Shown: positions 9,879 through 18,348 of the stretch, in pieces
Layout of the letters: each line of letters opens with the position of its first letter
How positions within the stretch are numbered: the stretch's first letter is position 1
Source: CAVZAB01 sp963773155
GTDB lineage: Bacteria; Pseudomonadota; Alphaproteobacteria; Rhizobiales; Beijerinckiaceae
Direction of reading: 5' to 3'
NCBI GenBank assembly: GCA_963773155.1
Contig: CAVZAB010000005.1
Coordinates: 62,001 to 126,000 of the forward strand
DNA: 64,000 nucleotides
Made by a program: the position numbers and the translations under genes
Notes under the pieces: generated by a model
The model's input: only the letters and a program-made list of their open reading frames with translations
Database searches by the model: none
What the model was told of the DNA's origin: nothing

Positions 9879-10087
9879 GCCTGCGCTCCCATTGCAACGT
9901 CTGGACGGCTGTCGCGGGTATTGAGAGCCGCATCCAACCTGTCCTGTAAAGCGATTTGTGCCGACTTGGCCGGGAATCGTAGGGCCAGCTCCTTCAGGGG
10001 TTTTGCGGCCACTTCCGCGGCCTGAACGCGTTTGCCGTCTGCGCCAATGGATCTTAGGTCGATCGGCCGGCCCAAGTCGCTAGTCAC
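9875..10087 (-). CDS. Possible small ORF translationally coupled to xsc, 70 aa
   Basis: A GTG-started frame (TSDLGRPIDLRSIGADG...) whose TGA overlaps the xsc ATG as ATGA, an arrangement typical of translational coupling. The 70-residue product has an amphipathic Ala/Leu-rich middle (AAKPLKELALRFPAKSAQIA) but matches nothing I know. It may be an unrecognised small protein, the end of a damaged longer gene, or chance. The overlap is the only strong argument. Confidence 0.35.
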   Translation of the reverse strand: MTSDLGRPIDLRSIGADGKRVQAAEVAAKPLKELALRFPAKSAQIALQDRLDAALNTRDSRPDVAMGAQA

Positions 10088-10482
10088 GGCGGCCCAAAAT
10101 CTACCGCCCGGATTGGCAAATCAGGAGCCGACCATGCACCCCGCCTTTGCCGTCGTTCGCCAAGGAGACTGCCGTCGCCACGCTCCTATGGCCGGGGCAG
10201 TTGGAACCCCGGCGATCCCGCCCGCGTAAAACGAGAAGAGCGGTTGGCGCAACCGCTCGGAATTCCTGCAGGGCCAGCAGGCGAGCCGCGATCTCCCGAT
10301 CCGCAAATGGACCCTGAATTCGGCCATCGGCCAACTGGCCGCGTGGACCGCATCCGCAAGATCGCAATTTGCTGAGCGCGCTCGGTCTTCGAGGCGGGGT
10401 GGTTTGGGCCGGCGTTGCGCGGGCCCTTGCTTCGTGTAGGCTCTAGGCCGGCCTACCCGGGCGCGATGCGTGGGTTGAATCG
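10088..10482. other. Intergenic stretch upstream of the sugar ABC transporter
   Basis: About 395 bp lie between the divergent xsc side and the ABC transporter. A promoter for the transporter is expected here, but no clear -35/-10 pair could be fixed by eye. The minus-strand frame at 10101-10367 has no recognisable motif. Confidence 0.4.
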
Positions 10483-11253
10483 ATGGAAGCCAACCCAGAC
10501 TTTCAGTGTATTGTGCGGCTTGAGCGCGTCCACAAATTCTTTGGGGCGGTTCAGGCGCTGAAGAATGTCGATCTTGCCATTGGCCGTAACGAGATCGTCG
10601 GCCTGATCGGTGACAATGGCGCTGGAAAATCGACCCTGATCAAGACGATGACCGGTGTTCTGAAGCCGACGTCGGGGCGGATTTTCGTGCGCGACCGGGA
10701 GGTCGATCTCGCCGATTATTCGGTTCGCATGGCACACGAATTGTCGATCGAGACCGTTTATCAGGACAAGTCGCTTGGCGAAAAGCAGCCGCTGTGGCGA
10801 AATTTCTTCGTCGGCCGGCAGATCACCGACCGGTTCGGCTTCATCAACGTCAAGAAACAAAAGGCAATCGCCGAATCCATTCTGCGCACGACGATCGGCT
10901 TTCGCGGTGAGGGAATCACCGTGGATTCGGATGTCCGGCAATTGTCGGGCGGCGAGCGGCAGGGCATTGCCATTGGACGGGCGATGCATTTCAATTCCGA
11001 CCTCATCATATTGGACGAGCCGACGGTGGCTCTGGCGGTCAAGGAGGTGCGCAAGGTTCTCGATTTTGTCAGGCGCATCAAGGATTCGGGCCGCGCCTGC
11101 ATCTATATTGAGCACAATCTGGCCCATGTCCACGAGGTCGCCGACCGGCTGATCGTTCTCGACCGCGGCGAAGTGGTGGCGGAGATCCGGCCCCGTGACA
11201 TGAGTGTCGCTGAATTGACCGAATATCTCATCGATCTCCAAAGCAACCGCTGA
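10483..11253 (+). CDS. Sugar-type ABC transporter ATP-binding protein
   Basis: This 256-aa single-domain ATPase powers a ribose/fructose-type (CUT2) importer. Walker A is GDNGAGKST at 43-51, the signature is LSGGERQG at ~154-161, Walker B is LIILDEP at 174-180, and the switch His is in IYIEHN. It has one nucleotide-binding domain, like FrcA, instead of the tandem RbsA form, and so probably acts as a homodimer. Oddly, the residue pair after Walker B is TVALAVKEV where TVGL/TAAL is usual. The permease follows after 11 bp and the binding protein after that, forming one operon. Confidence 0.92.
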   Translation: MEANPDFQCIVRLERVHKFFGAVQALKNVDLAIGRNEIVGLIGDNGAGKSTLIKTMTGVLKPTSGRIFVRDREVDLADYSVRMAHELSIETVYQDKSLGEKQPLWRNFFVGRQITDRFGFINVKKQKAIAESILRTTIGFRGEGITVDSDVRQLSGGERQGIAIGRAMHFNSDLIILDEPTVALAVKEVRKVLDFVRRIKDSGRACIYIEHNLAHVHEVADRLIVLDRGEVVAEIRPRDMSVAELTEYLIDLQSNR

Positions 11254-11264
11254 TCGGAGCAGGG

Positions 11265-12320
11265 ATGGCCAGGCCAGGAAACAGACCGGGGATAGGCGGC
11301 ATCGAGGGCCTGCCGATCATCATCGTCGCACTGCTGATCCTCGCGCTTTTCATGTACACGGCGCCATCCGTCTTTCTTTCGCCGAACATCTACACGACGC
11401 TTCTATCGACGGCACCCCCCCTGATCATCCTGGCGAGCGGTCTGACCTTCATCATCGGCGCCGGCGAGATCGACCTATCCTTTCCAGCCGTCATCGCTTT
11501 TTCCGGCTTCGTCTTCGCGATTCTCTTCAAGCAATATGATCTCGGCTGGATAGCCGTCATAGCGACTCTCGCCTCCGGCCTCCTTGTCGGCCTGGTCAAC
11601 GGAATCCTGATTGCCAAAATAGGCATTCCTTCCTTCATCGCGACCCTCGGCACGCAATTCTTTTGGGCCGGCATGGCGACAGTATTGTCAGGCGGGAAGT
11701 CCTATGCATTGCGCGGTGCCGAGGAGACCAGTATCTGGGCCTGGATCGTCGGGCGCTTTGGCGATCCGGCTTCGCTGGTCTGGTACAATCAGATTTCCAT
11801 ACAGGCTTTGTGGACCATGCTTTTGGTCGGCGCCCTGTGGTCCATATTGAACCGCCACCGCTTTGGCGAGCACATCCTCTTCATCGGCGATTCGAACGAG
11901 GTCTCGCGGGTTGTGGGCATCGACGTCGAGCGCGAGAAAATCAAGGTCTTCGTGTTGATGGGCGTGCTAGCGTCGATCGCGGCCATGATGCTCACTCTGG
12001 AAAACAGAAATTATTTCGGCAACCAGGGGCAGGGCTACCTGTTGACCGCGATTGCCGCGGTCCTGATCGGTGGGACATCGATTTTCGGCGGCCAAGCGAC
12101 AATCGTGGGAACCGTATTCGGTTGTTTCATCATCTGGGTCCTCGAGGCCGGCCTCGTTGCCTCAGGCCTGACGGGCGCCTGGGTGCGCACAGTCCAAGGG
12201 CTGATCTTTCTGATCTCGATCATCTTCTATTTGTTCATGGAGGAACCGCAGCGGCGCCAGGCCTTGAAGGCGCGCTTTGGCCCTCGCAGGGATCCCGGCC
12301 GCGTCGCGCGTGCCGGCTGA
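11265..12320 (+). CDS. Sugar-type ABC transporter permease
   Basis: A 351-aa polytopic inner-membrane protein of the RbsC/FrcC family with about ten hydrophobic segments, starting IIIVALLILALFMYTAPSVF. Family hallmarks are LASGLTFIIGAGEIDLSFPA near residues 55-75, GLVNGILIAKIGIPSFIATLGT near 108-130 and AVLIGGTSIFGGQATIVGT near 265-285. It sits between the ATPase (11 bp upstream) and the binding protein (65 bp downstream). The substrate is not determined by the permease. The neighbouring DapA-like aldolase and SDR suggest a sugar acid or polyol. Confidence 0.92.
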   Translation: MARPGNRPGIGGIEGLPIIIVALLILALFMYTAPSVFLSPNIYTTLLSTAPPLIILASGLTFIIGAGEIDLSFPAVIAFSGFVFAILFKQYDLGWIAVIATLASGLLVGLVNGILIAKIGIPSFIATLGTQFFWAGMATVLSGGKSYALRGAEETSIWAWIVGRFGDPASLVWYNQISIQALWTMLLVGALWSILNRHRFGEHILFIGDSNEVSRVVGIDVEREKIKVFVLMGVLASIAAMMLTLENRNYFGNQGQGYLLTAIAAVLIGGTSIFGGQATIVGTVFGCFIIWVLEAGLVASGLTGAWVRTVQGLIFLISIIFYLFMEEPQRRQALKARFGPRRDPGRVARAG

Positions 12321-12384
12321 AGACCACGCGACCGCATGGTCTGACAACCGGGCGAATGCCCACGAACACGGGGAGAAACGACCG

Positions 12385-13380
12385 ATGCGATATGCACATG
12401 TACTAGTGGCCGGCAGCGCGATCATGGGCCTTGCGATGGGCGGATCACCGGCCAGGGCAGAAGACCCACCGGGCAAGGGCGTTACCATATACATGCAGAT
12501 GGGCGGCAATCCCGGCGACGGAGCGACGCTCGCCCGCCAGACTGGTGCGGCCCAGGCAGCCAAGGCGCTCGGTGTCGACAAGTTGAACGAGCAATTTTCG
12601 GCCTGGGCGCCGGAAAAGATGATCGAGCAGTTCAAGCAGGCCCTCGCCGCCAAGCCAAGTTGCATCGTCATCATGGGACATCCGGGCTCGGATGCATTCA
12701 AGGATCTGGTTAAGCAGGCGGTTGACCAGGGTGTCGTCGTCACCCATGGCAATTCGCCGCTAACGCCATTGATCAAAGAATTCGGAACCAAAGGCTTTGG
12801 CTACGCCGGCGTCGACCTCTATCAGGGCGGCGTGCTGACTGCGCAGAACATCATCGCTGCCGGCAATCTCAAGTCGGGCGACGAGGCGATGGTCTATGGT
12901 GTGTTCAGCCAGGCTGAGCGGGGACTGTCGGAAAAGGGTCTCGCCGACACGCTGGAAAAGGCCGGCCTCAAAGTCGATCGGCTCGAGATCACGCAGGAAG
13001 CCAATTCCGATGCGTCGTTGGCGGTGCCGGTTTTGACCGCCTATGTTCAGGCCCATCCCAAGCTCAAGGCGATTGGCACGCAGCACGGCGGCATCACCGG
13101 TGTCCTCGCCGACGTCCTCAAAAAGGCCGGCAAGAAGCCGGGCGAGATAACGGTCGGCGGCATCGATCTGGGTCCGGCGACAATCGACGGACTGAAATCC
13201 GGCTACGTCTCGGCGACGCTGGACCAATTGCTGTATCTGCAGGGCTTCATGCCAGTTCTGCAATGCGTGCTGACGGCCAAATACAAAATGCCCGGCATCG
13301 CCGTGAACACCGGGGCAGGCGTCGTGACGCCGCAAACTATAGACGGACTAGTGTCACTGATCGACGCCGGGATCCGCTAA
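12385..13380 (+). CDS. Periplasmic sugar-binding protein of the ABC transporter
   Basis: A 331-aa type I periplasmic binding protein. The ATG at 12385 is chosen because GGGGAGAAA precedes it and it opens directly into a Sec signal peptide (HVLVAGSAIMGLAMGGSPARAE, cleavage near residue 26). An in-frame upstream ATG at 12277 overlaps the permease and spoils the leader. The mature protein has the Peripla_BP_4 pattern: IYMQMGGNPGDGATLARQTG, SCIVIMGHPGSDAF and ITVGGIDLGPATIDGLKSGY. It delivers substrate to the membrane components upstream. A very strong hairpin follows its stop by 7 bp, which may stabilise or end the transporter mRNA. Confidence 0.92.
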   Translation: MRYAHVLVAGSAIMGLAMGGSPARAEDPPGKGVTIYMQMGGNPGDGATLARQTGAAQAAKALGVDKLNEQFSAWAPEKMIEQFKQALAAKPSCIVIMGHPGSDAFKDLVKQAVDQGVVVTHGNSPLTPLIKEFGTKGFGYAGVDLYQGGVLTAQNIIAAGNLKSGDEAMVYGVFSQAERGLSEKGLADTLEKAGLKVDRLEITQEANSDASLAVPVLTAYVQAHPKLKAIGTQHGGITGVLADVLKKAGKKPGEITVGGIDLGPATIDGLKSGYVSATLDQLLYLQGFMPVLQCVLTAKYKMPGIAVNTGAGVVTPQTIDGLVSLIDAGIR

Positions 13381-13387
13381 ACCGTGG

Positions 13388-13417
13388 GCCGGGGCCTGCC
13401 AGCCAGGCCCCGGCTTT
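13388..13417 (+). terminator. Strong GC hairpin after the binding-protein gene
   Basis: GCCGGGGCCTG (13388-13398), a 5-nt loop CCAGC, and its perfect complement CAGGCCCCGGC (13404-13414) are followed by TTT. The 11-bp stem begins 8 bp after the stop codon. The short T-run makes it a weak intrinsic terminator or a 3'-end-protecting hairpin like those behind many periplasmic binding protein genes. It also argues that the next gene starts downstream of it, at the GTG at 13435. Confidence 0.7.
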
Positions 13418-13434
13418 GGGCCGACAGCAAAGCC

Positions 13435-14335
13435 GTGAGGAGCAGGTCAGGGGCCCGCAAAGGGATCCACGCGATCGTTTATGCTCTGTTCGACGAGCAC
13501 GAGCAGCTCGACCGCGCTGCCATGGCCCGCCAGGTCGCCGTCTGTCTTGCTGCTGGCGCCCATGGCGTGGCCGCTTTGGGCCTGGCGAGCGAAGTTGCGA
13601 AACTATCGCTGAGCGAGCGCCTCGTGCTGATGCGGTGGGTCGCCGAAGATGTCGGTGGCCGGGTGCCGCTTGCCTTTACCATATTCGGCGCGTCCGTTGC
13701 CGAGCAGGTTACCCAGATCCGGCAGGCCGAAGAACTGGGCGCCGATTGGCTTGTACTGCAACCGCCGCTCGTTGGCAGCTACAGTTCCGACGAATATCTG
13801 CAATTCTTTGGCCGCACTATCGCTGCGACCCACTTGCCCGTCGCCATTCAAAACGCATCGACCTATCTCGGCCGCGGGATTTCTTGCGAAGACTTCAAGA
13901 TCCTGCGGCGTCAATACGCCAATCTCGTCGCGGTCAAGGCGGAAGGGTCGGCAAGCGAGATTGCGCGCGCTGATCGAATGCGAAACTGGCCTCGATATTC
14001 TCAATGGCCGCGGCGGTCTCGAACTCATCGACAATCTGCGTGCCGGTTGCGTCGGCCTCATCCTGGCCACGGACATGATCGATCGGGCGGTGTCGATCTA
14101 CGAGTCATTTGCGGCGGGACGCGAGGCGGAGGCTTGCAGCGCCTACCGCGAAATCCTGCCAGGGATCGTCTTCGTGATGCAATCGCTGGAAAGCTTGGCG
14201 TGCTACGGCAAACGCCTGTTCGGGCGGCGTGCCGCCATTCCGATCTTCGACCGCGCCCCCTCGCTGCAGCCAAGTGCCTTTGGACTTGCGATTGTCGATA
14301 GGCTGGCGGCAGAACTTGGGCCGCTCCGCGTCTAA
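13435..14335 (+). pseudogene. Dihydrodipicolinate synthase (DapA)-family aldolase, single frameshift
   Basis: Class I aldolases/lyases of the DapA family act on pyruvate or related keto acids through a Schiff-base lysine. The first frame reads KGIHAIVYALFDEHEQLD, GAHGVAALGLASEVAKLS and LPVAIQNASTYLGRGIS, then NLVAVKAEGSASEIARA with the likely Schiff-base Lys in VAVKAEG. It derails near 13965-13970. The next frame resumes at LIECETGLDILNGRGGLELI and continues to 14335 with a normal C-terminus. Combined length ~300 aa is usual. The GTG at 13435 lies after the hairpin; an upstream GTG at 13384 lies at the base of it. Context with a sugar transporter suggests a keto-sugar-acid aldolase or dehydratase and not lysine biosynthesis. 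Confidence 0.82.
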
Positions 14336-14351
14336 GCGCGTGGTCGGCCGA

Positions 14352-15113
14352 TTAGAACTGGACGCCTCGGGTAAGAGCGCCGTCGATGACAAGATTGGTA
14401 CCAGTCGTAAAGGATGATGCGGGGCTGGCGAGAAAGACGACGCCGCGCGCGACTTCCTCCGGCGTCGCCATTCGCCCGGTCGGATTGAGTGCCAGCGACT
14501 GGCGAAACAATTCGCTATTGTTTTTCTCGATCCATTGCCAAACGCCGCCCTCGAAATAAGTGTTGCCAGGCGAGACGCTGTTGATTCTGATCATTTTCGG
14601 GGCCAACCGGTGCGCCAGGCTCTGGCCGTAATGAATGAGCGCCGCCTTGGCGGCGCCATAGGCCGGTCCGGTGAAATCGACCTCGCGGCCTGACACGCTC
14701 GAGATAATCGTCACCGATGCCGCTTTCGAGCGCTCGAGATAGGGCAGAGCGGCATTGACGACGCGGACCGTATGTAGAATGTCGGTCTCGAATTCCTTAT
14801 TCCAGGCGTCTTCGCTGTCGTCGACGGCGAGCGCCGACACGTTGGCGACCACTATGTCGATGCCGCCGAGCTTGCGCGCGCTGGCTTCGACCCAATCGAC
14901 GAGCGTCTGTTTGTCCGCCACGTCGAGTGCCTGGCCGTATGCGGTGACGCCCTTGGCCGTCAGTGCCGCGACTGCCGCATCGATTTCGGCGGCGTTGCGG
15001 GCACAAATGCTGATATGGGCGCCCTCATCGGCGAATAGATCGGCGCAGCGGCGGCCAATTCCCTTAGTGCCGCCGGTTACGATTGCCCTGAGGCCCTTCA
15101 ATCCGAGATCCAT
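14352..15113 (-). CDS. SDR family NAD(P)-dependent oxidoreductase
   Basis: A classical short-chain dehydrogenase of 253 aa. The cofactor motif is TGGTKGIG near residues 13-20 and NVSAL replaces the usual NAG motif. The active site is Ser in IISSVSGREVDF with YGAAKAAL supplying Tyr and Lys. The C-terminus ends FTTGTNLVIDGALTRGVQF, typical of FabG-like enzymes. It converges on the DapA-like gene with 16 bp between stops. Probably it oxidises a hydroxyl group of the compound imported by the adjacent transporter, which is inference from position only. Confidence 0.92.
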   Translation of the reverse strand: MDLGLKGLRAIVTGGTKGIGRRCADLFADEGAHISICARNAAEIDAAVAALTAKGVTAYGQALDVADKQTLVDWVEASARKLGGIDIVVANVSALAVDDSEDAWNKEFETDILHTVRVVNAALPYLERSKAASVTIISSVSGREVDFTGPAYGAAKAALIHYGQSLAHRLAPKMIRINSVSPGNTYFEGGVWQWIEKNNSELFRQSLALNPTGRMATPEEVARGVVFLASPASSFTTGTNLVIDGALTRGVQF

Positions 15114-15258
15114 ATTCTGCTCCCGCTTTGGCTGCCGCGGCTTGACCGATCATGGCGCGGCACAGGACGCGTTTCAATGGCTCGTGTGGCCGCAAACCCA
15201 CTCTCGAGCGCGGAGCTCCTCGATTGATGGCCGTGCAGGAGATTGACCAGCGCCAACC

Positions 15259-16240
15259 TCATCGAGACTTTGGTTTTGCGCCCGCTCGCAAGAGCTTAGA
15301 CCAATTGAGACTTGGTCCGACTGGCACGATGCCCTGCGGGTTCAGCGCGCGGATCGAATAATAGCCGCGTTTGATCTGATCCAAGTCGACCGTTGGCGCG
15401 ACGCCGTCGATCGAAAGGACCTGTTCGACATAGTGCGAAAGTCTCGGATAGTCCGCCAACTGGCGCAGGTTGCATTTGAAAAGGCCGTGATAGGCGGCAT
15501 CGAAGCGAACCAGCGTCACGAATAGCCGAATGTCAGTTTCGGTGAACCGCTCCCCGAAGAGGTAGGGACCGCCGGCAAGCCGCGCCTCGAGTTCGTCGAG
15601 CATGGCGAAGACATCAGCTGAGGCGGAATTCGTAGGCGCTTTGGGTCACCGCGAAACCGGCGCGGTAAACGCCATTATTAAGCTTTTCATAGAGTCTGGC
15701 GTTGAGGGCGTCGATTTCGGCCGCAAGTTCGTCGGGGTAGAGATCGATCGTCGGGGCGGCAAGGTCGGCAAAACTTCGGTTGAACATCCGCAAAATATCG
15801 GCGGATTCATTGTTGACGATTGTGCCCCGCAACTTGTCCCATAGAACCGGAACCGTCGCACGACCGCTATATTGAGGATCCGCGCTGGTGTAGATTTGGT
15901 GCAGATAGCGGACGCCCCTGATGGGGTCTTGTGCGTCGCCCTGGCCGAAGGCCCAGCCCTCTTCGCTGAGGACGGGGTCGACTCGCGAGACAGAAATCAG
16001 CGAGTCGAGCCGCTTGATGGCCCGGGCAATCAATGTCCGTCCGGCCCAGGGACAGGTCATCGCGACGTAGAGATGGTAGCGGCCCCCTGCGGCTGCAACG
16101 CTTGCTTGCCCGGTCGGTCCAGGCCGGCCATCGGCGGTGATCCAATCGCGGAACTGCGAGGCTTGGCGGACAAAGCCGCCGTTGGCGTCCTTACCCTGCA
16201 CAGGCTGCCAAGCCGCTTGCCATTGTCCATTGACCAGCAC
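15259..16240 (-). pseudogene. Glutathionyl-hydroquinone reductase (GST Xi/ECM4 type), single frameshift
   Basis: These enzymes reduce glutathionyl-hydroquinones with a catalytic Cys in a CPWA motif. The GTG at 16240 is preceded by GGAGG and opens LVNGQWQAAWQPVQGKD. YVAMTCPWAGRTLIARAIK supplies the catalytic Cys, and RATVPVLWDK and NNESADILRMFN follow the family pattern. The frame breaks near 15625 after FAVTQSAYE. The other frame continues SADVFAMLDELEARLAGGPY and runs through FTETDIRLFVTLVRFDAAYH to 15259. The combined ~327 aa is normal. A one-base lesion makes the read gene non-functional. It lies downstream of DoxX on the same strand. Confidence 0.88.
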
Positions 16241-16304
16241 GCGAGTTCCTCCGAGGCGATGCGGGGGGCCGGTGGCCCTCCGCGTGTTCCGTCTGCCGAA
16301 AGAC

Positions 16305-16739
16305 TTAGGCTCGGCTGAGGCGGCGACCTTGTTCGCCGGCATCCACAAGCGGTGTCGGGACAAGCGCAAAGGCGCCATCGCCGATCAGCGCCAATGCGAA
16401 CAGGGCAACGATCCAGAAAGCCGGGAACTCCCAGCCACCATTCGCATTGCTAAAGAAAAAGCCAGCCGCGCCGTGAACGGTGAAAATGGCGCCCAAAAGG
16501 ATCGGAACCAAGGCCAAGGCGGTGAATCGTGTCCATACGCCAAATATCAGCGCTAAGCCGCCGAGGACTTCCACCGTGATCGTCGCATAGGCAAGCCAAC
16601 CCGGCAGGCCGAGTCCCGAGAAAAATTGCGCCGTGCCAGCCGGCGTGAATACGAAGATCTTGAGGGCAGCGTGAGCGAGAAAAAGCCCGCCCAAGCAAAG
16701 GCGCAGCATCAGGGCTGCGAGGGAAACGTTGCGTGTCAT
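16305..16739 (-). CDS. DoxX family membrane protein
   Basis: A 144-aa protein with four hydrophobic segments, the DoxX/YphA layout: SLAALMLRLCLGGLFLAHAALK, WLAYATITVEVLGGLALIFG, LALVPILLGAIFTVHG and FWIVALFALALIGDGAFAL. FFSGLGLPGW matches the conserved loop of the family. Such proteins are often linked to quinone or thiol redox chemistry and detoxification. The glutathionyl-hydroquinone reductase follows 64 bp downstream on the same strand, which fits a quinone-stress role. A LysR regulator is divergent, 119 bp away, and is the likely controller of both. Confidence 0.9.
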   Translation of the reverse strand: MTRNVSLAALMLRLCLGGLFLAHAALKIFVFTPAGTAQFFSGLGLPGWLAYATITVEVLGGLALIFGVWTRFTALALVPILLGAIFTVHGAAGFFFSNANGGWEFPAFWIVALFALALIGDGAFALVPTPLVDAGEQGRRLSRA

Positions 16740-16858
16740 GGAAAGCTCCCGCGATGGAGAAAGTTCGCCGCTTTTTGCGGTTGACCTCTTCTAGACGATC
16801 TAAAAATTTGTATAATCCATAAAATGTGCATATTACTTCACACCATGGGTGTGAGGCC
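16740..16858. promoter_or_regulatory. Divergent promoter region between DoxX and the LysR gene
   Basis: This 119-bp AT-rich gap separates the DoxX and LysR starts. It holds TTGACC at 16781, TATAAT at 16811 and an A/T-rich tract between them. The spacing of those two hexamers (24 bp) is too long for one promoter, so they may belong to different ones. LysR proteins normally bind such divergent regions, but no T-N11-A dyad could be fixed with confidence. Confidence 0.4.
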
Positions 16859-17802
16859 ATGCTCGACCGAATTACCGGAATGCAGGTTTTCATGCGGGTT
16901 GCGGCCCACGGCGGATTCGCGCCGGCCGCCCGGACGCTCGGCCTATCGCAAACCATGGTCACCAAACATATTGCGGCGCTGGAACAGCGCATGGGCGTTA
17001 GGCTATTGCATCGCTCGACCCGGCAAATGACGCTTAGCGAGGCTGGTCGGCGGTTCCTTGCGGCTTGCGAGCGGATCGTGGCGGAAGTTGAGGAGGCCGA
17101 AGCTTCAGCCGCCGCCGATCGTTTCGAACCGCGCGGCCTATTGCGGGTCAATGTGCCTTTGACTTTCGGTCTGCGCGAAATCGCGCCGCTTATTCCGGCA
17201 TTTGCTCGCCGCTGCGCGGAGGTGACCATTGATCTGGGTCTGACCGATCGGCTCGTCGATCTCATCGCCGAGGAATGGGATCTCGCCATTCGCATTGGCC
17301 GGCTCAGGATTCGGCCATGGTGGCGCGCCGTCTGGCCGGCTGCCGGATGGTCCTGTGCGCCTCGCCTTCTTATCTCGTTTCGCACGGCACCCCGACTATT
17401 GTTGCCGATCTCGCAAGCCACAATTGTCTCGTCTATACTCTGTCTTCCTCGATCGTTATGGATCGCTGGCCATTCGGCAAGGGCGGTGAATCGAGTGTCA
17501 CAGTTGCCGGCAATCTTCGGGCCAACAACGGCGATGCGGTGCGCGCTGCAGCGGTCGCCGGGCAGGGCATAATTTACCAGCCGACCTTTGTCGTTGCCGA
17601 TGATCTTGTCGCGGGCAGACTGATCGAAATCGTGCTCGATCAGCCGTCGATCGAGCTGGCGGGGGTCTACGCGGTCTTTCCCTCGCGTGGCCAACCGCCG
17701 GCCAAGGTTCGCGCCTTTGTTGAGTTCCTGGCCGGCAAATGGGTGCCGCAACCGCCGTGGGAGGTGCCCCTCCCGAACAGGCCGCTGTTGGGGGAACGAT
17801 GA
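16859..17802 (+). pseudogene. LysR family transcriptional regulator, single frameshift
   Basis: The ATG at 16859 opens MLDRITGMQVFMRVAAHGGF, then SQTMVTKHIAALEQRMGVRL with the winged helix-turn-helix in residues ~18-60. The effector-binding domain begins RGLLRVNVPLTFG. The frame fails near 17305 after LAIRIGRL. The sequence resumes one frame over at DSAMVARRLAGCRMVLCASP and runs to 17802, ending in PSRGQPPAKVRAFVEFLAGK. Together about 314 aa, normal for LysR. It is divergent from DoxX and glutathionyl-hydroquinone reductase and presumably regulated them in response to a quinone or aromatic ligand. Either a one-base error or inactivation. Confidence 0.88.
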
Positions 17803-18044
17803 GAACTGAAACCTTGGCCATCGCCGATATTTATGTCCCGGTCAAAAGGCGCGCGACTCTCGATGCCGCCTTGGTTGCGACGCTTGCCGAAAGCATGCTC
17901 GAGAAGGGTCAAGAGACGCCGATCATGGTGCGACCCGATGCCGGTCGATTCGTGCTTGTCGAGGGCTTGCACCGCCTGGAGGCCTGCCGGGCGCTCGGCG
18001 AGCAGACGATCAAGGCCTATGTGGTGCAGGTTCGGCGGCACTAG
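17799..18044 (+). CDS. Small ParB/sulfiredoxin-fold protein, 81 aa
   Basis: The ATG at 17799 overlaps the LysR stop (ATGA) and has GGGGGAA upstream, suggesting coupling. The 81 residues match the ParB N-terminal / sulfiredoxin fold: IADIYVPVKRRATLD, LAESMLEKGQETPIMVRPD and FVLVEGLHRLEACRALGEQ, the last being the ParB box II-like GxHRxEA motif. No helix-turn-helix or dimerisation domain follows, so it is not a chromosome-segregation ParB. Stand-alone domains of this fold include sulfiredoxin-like ATP-binding proteins and small nucleases. Function unknown; retention next to LysR suggests joint regulation. Confidence 0.75.
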   Translation: MRTETLAIADIYVPVKRRATLDAALVATLAESMLEKGQETPIMVRPDAGRFVLVEGLHRLEACRALGEQTIKAYVVQVRRH

Positions 18045-18348
18045 CCGGGGTAACCTTCTTGGATCCTGTCGCCGGCCATCGGAATTGGCCCGATTTCCGC
18101 TTCGAGGGCGCGAATCTTGCCTACCAGCGATGCGGATTTGATCCTTTGGTTAGCAGCCGCCCCGCCGGCCTGCAGAGTCTCGATCGGGACAATTGCGAGG
18201 CTGCCGGTTTTGCCCGCTGGGCGGTGCGCGCCGCCAACAAAACCGCTCTTTCCTCAATTTTCCAGGCCTTGCGCCTCCCGCGCCAGGCGCAAGCGCGATT
18301 ATGCGATTGTCCGGAGGCCGGAGCCGATGCCATGGGTCAAACCGACGG
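18045..18348. other. Short stretch between convergent genes, nothing recognised
   Basis: About 300 bp separate the ParB-like gene and the S10 peptidase, whose 3' ends face each other. Plus-strand frames are open but carry no recognisable motif. No clear terminator hairpin with a T-run was found. Confidence 0.4.

Noticed and set aside
13384..13434. GTG at 13384 as start of the aldolase gene
   Set aside because: It would place the 11-bp hairpin inside the first codons; the GTG at 13435 follows the hairpin and the family usually starts just before KGIHAI.
14352..15113. Calling the SDR a FabG of fatty acid synthesis
   Set aside because: No acyl-carrier or fab genes nearby and NVSA replaces the NAG motif; a catabolic SDR is the safer call.
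16450..17751. 433-codon minus-strand frame covering DoxX and LysR
   Set aside because: It runs antisense through the LysR helix-turn-helix and out of frame through DoxX; no family signature.
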